DNA of 64,000 nt from Tyto alba (taxonomy: Eukaryota; Chordata; Aves; Strigiformes; Tytonidae), in contig NW_024881278.1 in assembly GCF_018691265.1 (NCBI RefSeq), positions 7,833,501 through 7,897,500 of the forward strand, in the 5' to 3' direction. Every line of letters begins with the position of its first letter. Position 1 is the first letter of the stretch. Shown piece after piece: positions 57,801 to 64,000 of this stretch. The translations under genes were made by a program, and so were the position numbers. The notes under the pieces were generated by a model, which ran no database searches, was not told the origin of the DNA, and was given only the letters and a program-made list of their open reading frames with translations.

Positions 57801-58642
57801 CAGAGCTCAGGTTGGATATGATTATACTCTACAGACCTGCTGCCGTATTTTTAGCACTGGAAATACTATACTGTAAAGTGGAACTAGTAAATCAGATGTT
57901 GCCTTACCATCCTGAAACAAACACCTAAAAAAGAAAGAAAAAGACAATAAAATAATTTGGAAGAATACCACTTTTAGGAATTTCACTTAATATATAGTAA
58001 ACTGCATACAACTCATCTGTGGCCTTTTCTTACAGAAATCTCAGAGAGCAGTTACAAAATTTTAACACTGGGCAAACTCCACAGGATTTGGGTACAAGCT
58101 GGCCTTGAGCCTTCCCTTCGGCAAACAGTCGTTTTCATTAACGCACACAGCTTTATTTAATAAAGATGCTGCGGTATGGGAGTTACCTTTGACATAATTC
58201 TCACTTTTAAAAAGTACTGCTGCCAAACGGGGGGGGGGGGTGGGAGGGTCGGGAATTCCCACATAACCGCGCTGACAGAAGACGCGAGCATAAACGCGGA
58301 CAACGTGAAGTGCTTTTGACAGAACAGCCTGTGCTCCCCAGGGAGCCCGGCGAGCCTTACAGTAGGGCCATACCTACCACCTTTTCCCCCCTGCCCATCT
58401 CCCCGTTGGGGACGAGCCCCCGCCGCCGCCTCAGCCCCCGCCCGCCTCGCCGGGCCGGGCCCCGCGCGCATGCGCGGCCCGCCGCAGCCGCGCGCCCTCG
58501 GCGCCATCGCAACCACCGCCTCAGCGCGGCGCCCCTCACCCTCCCGCCCCGCCGCGCCCGGCCCGTCTTTACCTTGCACCCGTCCGAACACTTCGTAATC
58601 CACCGATTTAAGCGCGCCCGAGGCCTTCGCCAGGGCAGACAT
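12736..58642 (-). CDS. ACYP2: ACYP2, muscle-type acylphosphatase; whole coding span of four exons
   Basis: Acylphosphatase hydrolyses the carboxyl-phosphate bond of acyl phosphates such as 1,3-bisphosphoglycerate and aspartyl-phosphate intermediates of ion pumps; it is a small cytosolic enzyme. Four exons (58573-58642, 57908-57924, 55533-55642, 12736-12850) join to 312 nt, giving 103 residues plus TAA, the usual size for the family. The P-loop signature V-F-G-R-V-Q-G-V-C-F-R is at residues 18-28 and the second signature G-W-V-K-N-x3-G-x-V-x5-G at 42-58. Catalytic residues Arg28 and Asn46 (Arg23 and Asn41 in the numbering of the mature mammalian enzyme) are both present. The N-terminus [20 protein letters not shown] and the ending FSTRY point to ACYP2 rather than ACYP1. 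Every junction has GT/AG and keeps phase. No frameshift or stop is seen, so the gene looks intact. The 45.9-kb span is almost all intron 3. Confidence 0.96.
14932..14969 (+). repeat. 19-bp tandem duplication
   Basis: CATGGATTAAAGTTCACTG is followed directly by CATGGATAAAAGTTCACTG, one mismatch in 19. Confidence 0.9.
15835..16250 (-). other. GC-rich intronic patch with CCAAT boxes, an open frame and AATAAA
   Basis: About 400 bp much richer in G+C than its surroundings, some 3 kb upstream of ACYP2 exon 4. On the minus strand there are two CCAAT boxes (16127-16122 and 16096-16091, reading CCAATC). A 122-codon frame starting [10 protein letters not shown] runs 16215-15847, and AATAAA follows within a few bases of its stop. 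The predicted protein is Gly/Pro/Ser-rich and unlike any family I know. It could be a decayed LTR, an alternative promoter for ACYP2 exon 4, or chance. Confidence 0.3.
22751..22807 (+). repeat. A-rich low-complexity tract
   Basis: A15, then a T-rich break, then A-rich sequence degenerating into ACAAAAC-type repeats. Confidence 0.85.
28269..28306 (+). repeat. (CAAAA)n microsatellite
   Basis: Runs of CAAAA with one CACAA interruption. Confidence 0.85.
47273..47310 (+). repeat. 14-bp tandem repeat, about 2.7 copies
   Basis: AGGAACAAACTGGA, AGGAACAAGCTGGA, AGGAACAAAC in tandem. A second duplication, AACAAATTGAAAATACC and AACAAATGAAAATACC (47331-47367), follows 20 bp later. Confidence 0.85.
51006..51024 (+). 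repeat. (AAAC)n microsatellite
   Basis: Short run of AAAC units in intron 3. Confidence 0.8.
52753..52770 (+). repeat. T18 homopolymer
   Basis: Eighteen T in a row. A second run of 17 T lies nearby at 53044-53060. On the minus (ACYP2 sense) strand these are A-tracts. No retroposon body was recognised next to either. Confidence 0.85.
55533..55642 (-). CDS. ACYP2: ACYP2 coding exon 3 (110 nt)
   Basis: Encodes residues 30-65 ([17 protein letters not shown] and onward to EDKVNA) plus AT of Met66. It contains catalytic Asn46 in the G-W-V-K-N motif and the rest of acylphosphatase signature 2. The acceptor reads TTATTTTTCAAATCAG just before TAC. The donor is AT|GTAAGT, a near-perfect consensus. 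The exon runs from phase 0 to phase 2. Confidence 0.97.
55643..57907 (-). other. ACYP2: ACYP2 intron 2 (2265 bp)
   Basis: Ordinary AT-rich intron with donor GTAAGG and acceptor TTTTTCAAATCAG. I saw no recognisable exon, RNA gene or mobile element in it. Confidence 0.9.
57908..57924 (-). CDS. ACYP2: ACYP2 coding exon 2, 17-nt microexon carrying the catalytic arginine
   Basis: Without this exon, exon 1 (phase 1) cannot join exon 3 (phase 0) and the protein lacks VCFRM. On the minus strand the sequence GTGTTTGTTTCAGGATG is preceded by a long pyrimidine tract ending in AG and followed by GTAAGGC. It completes Gly24 (G|GT) and encodes Val25, Cys26, Phe27, Arg28 and Met29. Arg28 is the catalytic phosphate-binding arginine of the family. 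The match is exact in residues, phase and both splice sites. At this length most gene finders would miss it. Confidence 0.93.
58229..58260 (+). promoter_or_regulatory. G-quadruplex-capable tract abutting a perfect kappaB palindrome
   Basis: A run of 12 G (58229-58240) is followed by GGG, GGG and GGG separated by 1-2 nt, giving four or more G-tracts on the plus strand, which is the template strand of ACYP2. The last tract begins GGGAATTCCC (58251-58260), which fits the kappaB consensus GGGRNNYYCC. It sits at the edge of the CpG island in intron 1. Confidence 0.4.
58465..58476. promoter_or_regulatory. NRF1-type palindromic site
   Basis: CGCGCATGCGCG matches the NRF1 consensus YGCGCAYGCGCR at every position. 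It lies in the CpG island about 100 bp into ACYP2 intron 1. NRF1 sites are common in CpG-island promoters of metabolic genes. Function is inferred from the motif alone. Confidence 0.5.
58573..58642 (-). CDS. ACYP2: ACYP2 coding exon 1 (70 nt)
   Basis: Encodes residues 1-23 plus the first base of Gly24, from [13 protein letters not shown] through [10 protein letters not shown]. The ATG (58642-58640 on the minus strand) has G at -3 (GCGCCATGT), a good Kozak context. I chose this start because it matches the usual muscle acylphosphatase N-terminus; the frame stays open upstream to an ATG at 58870 (see findings). The donor CAAG|GTAAAG is at 58572-58571 and the exon ends in phase 1. It lies within a CpG island. 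Confidence 0.95.
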
Positions 58643-58961
58643 GGCGCCGGCAGAGCCGCTCTGGCACAGCGCGGTGCTCTCCGGGCCGGGGCCGAGCGGG
58701 GCAGCCGCGTCCCCTCGCCCGGTGGCAGCCGGACGGCAGCGCGCGAGGCTCAAGTTACCGGCGCTCTGCGGCAGCTGCTGGCGACGGCGTGTTGTGAGGT
58801 ACCTGCCGAGCCCTGGGAAAGGCGTTAGTTCTCTCCTGTAGCTAGGATTAGAAGTAGGTTGAAAGAACAAAGGTCTGAACGAGGCGCTCTCCTCTTTCAG
58901 GGCTGGTGCAGTACGACTGTGTGCCCAACTGGGCTTCCCAGCTGGAGCATCCAGTGCGCAG
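58641..58961 (+). other. putative divergent transcript: two exons leaving the ACYP2 CpG island
   Basis: On the plus strand a donor GTGAG|GTACCT lies at 58798/58799. A branch-like CTGAAC and pyrimidine tract end in TTTCAG at 58900. A 61-nt segment follows (58901-58961), ending in GCGCAG|GTAAGC, a strong donor. An ATG at 58641 (GACATGG) reads through both segments without a stop for 73 codons. I recognise no domain, so this may be a divergent lncRNA rather than a coding gene. In humans PSME4 lies head-to-head with ACYP2, but the PSME4 N-terminal sequence is not evident here. Confidence 0.35.
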
Positions 58962-61900
58962 GTAAGCAGCGTTAGCCTTTTTCAAAGGTTTACAGGAATC
59001 ATTGAAAGAAAAAAGTATTTTCCATACGTGGCTGACCTGAGGTAATTTTGACTGACAAGGTTAGAAGTATTTGAAAGCTAAAACATAAGAAAAAATGACA
59101 AATTGATTTTGGGTGTCGCTCCCTGGCAAGGCCATGTGCCTGACGTACATCTCCATATTACTTAAACTTTCACCCCAAGTTTTAAAAGCTCATTTCTCCT
59201 CCCTGTTCAACCACTGTGCTGAGGCAAATAGCAAAGCTCAAGTACTCTGCTGAAGCAGGAGGCCTAGCCTTGGAGATAGAAAGCTCACCCTCACACAAAC
59301 TTGTTCACCAAACCTTCAGTGATATCTGTTAGTGCTCATGTTTTGATGTTAGCAAACCTTTCCAGATGTGTTCGCCTGTAATTTATTTTATGTAGATGCT
59401 ACATGTGCAAAAGCACAGGCCAGAAGTTGGTTGTTAGTAGGCTGAGTCTCCAAACACCACAAAGATTTTTCTCTGGAATATTCTATGTCTGCTTACAGTT
59501 TAATGTTCACACACACACCCCCCTGGTATTTGCCTTTTCCTGAAAATAAGTGTCTTGAGGCAGAATTCTACAATAGAAACAACATTTAACCAACCTTAGA
59601 AGATGAACTCTGCCTTCTCTTACCAACAGATAAAGGTATGTTAACTGTGACTTTACAAACAATTAAAATAATAATTTTATTTGCTCTCCATTAGGCAATT
59701 CCCTCCCACACACCACTTCATGTCCTAGCATTAATGCAGCATAACCCAAGTTGTTTACATGTTTGGATCTCAAGACTAAAAGGTTAAAAATAGATCAAGA
59801 CCTAGAAAAAAAAATGATTTTCTGAGACACATCAATTAACTACAGAAACAATTCAGTGGAGAACACAAATACTCACATAGAATCCTAAAACTTCCAGTAT
59901 CACAGGGAATAGGAACACAGTGGGCAAAGTTTCATCATTTGGTTAACCTACATAACATCTTAAACCTTTGCCTTTTGCAGGGGTCACACGTTTTACTAGT
60001 GTAAAATCGGCACCATTTTGTTTTAAAAGAGAAGGATTCTACACAAAGAGGAACAGAATGCAGTATAGACTGAAAATCTTTTATCATTTGCCGCCATCTA
60101 TCAGCAGTGAAGAGCAAGACAAAAAAAAAAATACAGTAGCAGCGTATTTGCAGTATAAAGCACTGTAACACAAGCTTTGAAACCAAAGCTTATTCTAATA
60201 CTCATTACATTTCACTATCTGCAGATTCCAGTACTGGCAATGACAACCTTTGTTTTACCAAGAGTATCTCTGACCTTTCAAGTGAGTATTCTCCATGTCA
60301 CTTTGTTAGGTCTCCTCATATCTGCACTGGCTCATACTAAGGATGGAAATCACTGTGACTGTCCTTGAGAGCCCCCTGGCTCAGAAGTACTCTTATCTCT
60401 TCTCTTCCTATGGCTATGGTTGGTTTTCAGAAAAGTCAGTTTAAGATTATTTTTTCTAATTTGCTATAAGAACATTTTGCCACTCCTTTCCTAGATGAGT
60501 CTGAGTTTCTCATTATTTCATGAGAAGTAGCAGAGATACCATAAACATCTAATATTTTACAGTCCAAGTAACCAAGACCAGTAAAGAAACAGTATTTAAA
60601 TACTCTAATTAGCATGAGAGCTTTATCATACACAAGAAATGTAGAAAATCTGTACAAAGTCAGTAAAATCCTAAATTTTCTCCCTCTCTTTCAGCTGTTT
60701 AGGGTGGTGATATTGGTGCATTTTCTAAAGCTATAGCCAATTGTAAAAAATGTTGAAGACCTACATCTGTTAAGGCATAAGATATATTCCTTGATTATAC
60801 TACAGAGGAATGTAAATGATTATGAACATTTCCTGCAATTTTTGTACCTTTAGGATAAGCAGAAAATATAATGTCATAGCATCTCTAGGTAAAATAGAGA
60901 GTCTTTCATACTAGTGCCAGCTTAGCTATTACCACATATTCGATTCAGTTTGCTATTCAGTAAATGAGTGACCTTTTTTATTATTAAAGCAAAGCAGCAA
61001 CAGTCACAATTAATATTCTAGTGAGAAGTTCCCAGCTGCAGTGAATTCCAGTGATGACCATTATGGTGCCAGTTTGCCCAGGCTCTTGCTATGCTCACAG
61101 CAGTTGCTTTTTTAAGAATCATCTCTTATTTCACAATATTAATTTTACTTTTTCTTTTCTGATTACTAAATGTGCTTGTTAATTCAAATATGTGCTACCT
61201 AGCTTTTATTCCTTTCTTTCATTCAGAATAAACTTTTGTGTTCTCGCTTTTGATGCACAGATTGGCTTTCACTGTCAGCACAGCGTCATCTAGGAACAGC
61301 TATTACTGCAACTTTGGTTTGTACAGAAGGGCTTCTTTATTCTGAAAGGTTTTTTACTTGGCAAACTTTCTGCAATTGCTGAAAATTATTACAGATAGGT
61401 CTAGTATTACCACTAGGTCATCTGGCTCTACTCTAGCATTAAGTCTTTAAAAATTCCTCTCAGTAGTAGTTATTGTTAAGTACAGTAAAATTTTCCCACT
61501 CTCTTATTTTTAATCATAGCATAAAGAAAGGATATAGTAAAGAACATCATTCTAGGAAAACACCAAGTCCCTGCACTGGTGCCCTTGCAGCTAAACGTCA
61601 GAGAAGGGTACAAGGGTGACTACAGAAGGAGCTGAGACCAATGATAAAACTTAAGTGATACAGTCCCACATTACCTAAGCAGGGCAGGCAGAGCCAGGGT
61701 TGACAGCAGGGTCTGTCTAGGAGCAATAGAACACTGGACTGGAAGTATAGCTATAATGTAGAAATAAAGTACATCTAAGAAGCAAAACTGAAAAAAAGAC
61801 TGAAAACTAGCTAGCCTAGCATTTAGAAGAAAAAGAAGGGCTCAACCCTGAGCTTAAATGGAGCTGTGAGACCAAGGAGCAGAGGGGGTGTGTTTGGGTC

Positions 61901-64000
61901 CCAGGTGAGGCTGGTCAGGACAATTTGACCTATTGGTGCCCTTGACACTGACCAGTATATAAAAAAAAAGTTTTTGATAAAAGAGTCTCTTACTAAGCTT
62001 TTGTTTTGGTTGTTGAAGTTATTTTGCAAGTTGTAGCTTCAATATTTATGCTGTTTGTTCAATGCTGGCACAGAATTGTTGGAAAACCGTCAAAACCATA
62101 TTTTCTTTCCATACCCAGTACTCCTGATTTCTCTCTGTGGCTGTCACCTCACAACACCATATCTACTTGATGTTTGCCACTTCTAAAATTACTATCTCTG
62201 GTGTTCGTGCAGATGTCCCATTAAGCACATAACCTCCCACCTTGCTGTCTTAATTCATCCTTCAACTTGTAACTATACTGCTATTTTTCTGTACTGTTTT
62301 AATTTAACATGGCTTCTCCTCAGACCTGTGCATGATTGCATTTCTGCTCTCCTGCTACCTTTTTGCAGAATTTCTTAAACAGTCTACAAACCATTAACGT
62401 TCCTGACTTTTCTTTGGAGTTGACCCCTCTCTCTCACTTATTGGCTTGCTAACAGGTATCTTTTAGCTATACATTTTCTCTAGAATTTTTAATATTTGTG
62501 CAACTCTGTTTCATCACTATCTGAACCAAACTCTAAACCTGATTCACTTGCAAACAGTCCGCAGCTGATTCCGATGAGCAACTTCCCAAAGGATACCAAA
62601 GCCTCTAGATAAAAGAAGCTATTGCGGGGCTTATGTGGTTATTGTTGTTACCTAAAAAGCACTAAATATCTAGGAAGAAAGTTAGGAGCTATGTATGTTT
62701 AGTTTGTTCTTTATAGCTTCTTTCTTTAGCTTGTTTTCCGTTAAATGTACTGTATGTTAGTCTATATAATAATACTTTGTGTTTATTTCTTCAGCTGAAG
62801 TTACAAACTTCATTCCTTTTTAAGGGTTTTTTCTTTCTTTTTCCTTTATTGCATTTTATTTTTCTATCACATTAACTTCATTACTTAATTTCTGAATAAA
62901 AATTAATAAGATTTCCAACTTTACAGACTTTACATTGAAGTTGTACAAGCTTCTTCAGGGTTTTTATTTTACAATCCTTATTTACATCATATCTAAATAT
63001 GCCCAAAAGTTTTTGAAGGCTTAATAGTGACTAACTGTGAAATAAAAGACAGCTGCAATTCATCCCATTTCTTCTTTTTCTGGAGATCACTAGCTATCAG
63101 TAGCTGTGGTCTTCTCTTTAGCAGTAAAGATTAGATTTTGAAGCTTGAAGAACAAGATAAGCACACAGTGGGACTCTTGAAGAGCTTTAGTTTGCCTTAG
63201 AAAACATTGGATAGAAAACAATGGTTTGTTGCAAAACTACTGAATAGAAATGTTGTAATCATGCAGAAATAAGTACAAAATAACTTCTTTTCCTTAAGCT
63301 TTAGTGGAAGAGAATGAAGTGTTCCTAGCCTGTAAGAGTTTAGCTATGAGTCAGCTTATTTAGAGGAAATTAAAAGTCAAGGGGTGTGAATGTAAAAGTG
63401 TCAGTGGAAGATTTAATCTTTATATATCTTTGATACGGTATATTCATATAGTATAGGGAGTCTAAGCGCTTTGTAGAGAAGTGTAGAAAAGGAGTGTCTT
63501 AAGAGAGAGCGTTGGGATATAAGTTAACAAAAAAGTAGTGCTTGGGAAGAATGAAGTCTCATGTTAAAATAGAACAACATAGGAGGACACTGTTTTCTTT
63601 AGCTGCATTAAAAATGAAAAATTATGTTGTACTCTGGAACTGCAAAATTTGAAGTTCAATCATATAAATTTTACAAAATAGTTGGGAATTATTTACTTGG
63701 TTACCTATAATGTAAATATTACCATGTAACCTAGAGAAAAATTTTAACAGAATGCTTGAAAGTACTGCATTCAGTTTTGAAAGAGGATTTGATTACCCTT
63801 CTGGAAAAATAAAAATGAAAGATTGTTGAAGTAATAACACATGGATAAAAATAACAATTGCTAAAATATTTGCTTGGTGGTTGACTGATTAAATATGCTA
63901 TAGATGAATCTACAGTATACCCATAGCACAGGCAGGTGACCCGGTTACAACATTTGTCTCCTGCTCCATTTATAATGCAAGATCCAAATCCTGCAATGTG
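58962..64000. other. 5' flank of ACYP2; no gene recognised
   Basis: AT-rich sequence upstream of ACYP2. No open frame carries a recognisable domain, and the expected N-terminus of the vertebrate neighbour PSME4 was not seen. A block at about 61820-61960 looks repeat-derived (see findings). If the divergent transcript is real, its further exons should lie here or beyond. Confidence 0.65.

Larger units (their letters stand above)
57925..58572 (-). other. ACYP2: ACYP2 intron 1 (648 bp), GC-rich at its 5' end
   Basis: Runs from donor GTAAAG to a pyrimidine-rich acceptor. The first 300 or so bases after the donor belong to the CpG island and hold an NRF1-type palindrome and a G12 tract next to a kappaB-type palindrome. 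The rest is ordinary AT-rich sequence. The long minus-strand frame reading on past the exon 1 donor, and the long plus-strand frame from 58310, are products of GC richness. Confidence 0.9.
58260..58830. promoter_or_regulatory. CpG island promoter of ACYP2 (possibly bidirectional)
   Basis: A sharply bounded block of dense CpG and G+C in otherwise AT-rich DNA covers ACYP2 exon 1, the start of intron 1 and about 190 bp upstream of the ATG. It contains many GC boxes and no TATA box, typical of a housekeeping-type promoter. The exact transcription start cannot be read from the sequence. A divergent plus-strand exon pair leaves the same island (58641-58961). Confidence 0.85.

Noticed and set aside
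58157..58572. Continuation of the long minus-strand frame past ACYP2 exon 1
   Set aside because: It reads through a consensus donor (GTAAAG) into intron 1; the real protein continues in the microexon at 57924.
58310..58828. 172-codon plus-strand frame in the CpG island
   Set aside because: It is Arg/Pro/Ala-rich, antisense to ACYP2 exon 1 and covers intron 1; GC-rich DNA lacks stop codons, so the frame is expected by chance.
58962..64000. PSME4 first exons, expected next to ACYP2 from human gene order
   Set aside because: No segment with the PSME4 N-terminal sequence could be recognised; the gene may begin beyond the window or gene order may differ.
1..64000. CRISPR arrays, tRNA genes, operons or prokaryotic signals
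   Set aside because: None seen; the window is vertebrate nuclear DNA with spliced gene structure.

Overview
This is a vertebrate nuclear genomic window, AT-rich and almost entirely non-coding. It is most likely from a bird. The reason is that the only gene I recognise, ACYP2 (muscle-type acylphosphatase), encodes a protein whose diagnostic positions fit the avian muscle enzyme better than the mammalian one as I remember them (for example [20 protein letters not shown] and the FSTRY C-terminus). There is no bacterial-style gene packing. Most open frames in the window are short chance frames.

Layout: ACYP2 lies on the minus strand and fills positions 58642 down to 12736. It has four coding exons of 70, 17, 110 and 115 nt, with introns of 648, 2265 and 42682 bp. 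The exons join in frame with consensus GT/AG sites into a 103-residue protein that satisfies both acylphosphatase signatures. Exon 1 sits in a CpG island at about 58260-58830. Exon 2 is a 17-nt microexon carrying the catalytic arginine. Positions 1-12385 are 3' flank and 58962-64000 are 5' flank. I recognise no other protein-coding gene in either flank.

Mobile and repeat content: the clearest element is a 382-bp composite at 9084-9465. It has TG...CA ends, a perfect 5-bp target duplication (ACAAG), inverted terminal arms of about 70 bp, a third copy of the terminal sequence, a C18 run, and an antisense fragment of 28S rRNA of about 100 bp. Elsewhere there are homopolymer runs, short tandem duplications and several GC- or CpG-retaining patches inside the giant intron.

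The most interesting leads are the rRNA-carrying composite element, the catalytic microexon, a well-formed divergent exon pair leaving the ACYP2 CpG island on the plus strand, and an in-frame Arg-rich extension upstream of the ACYP2 start codon. All calls come from reading the sequence by eye. Family resemblances are from memory and no search was run.
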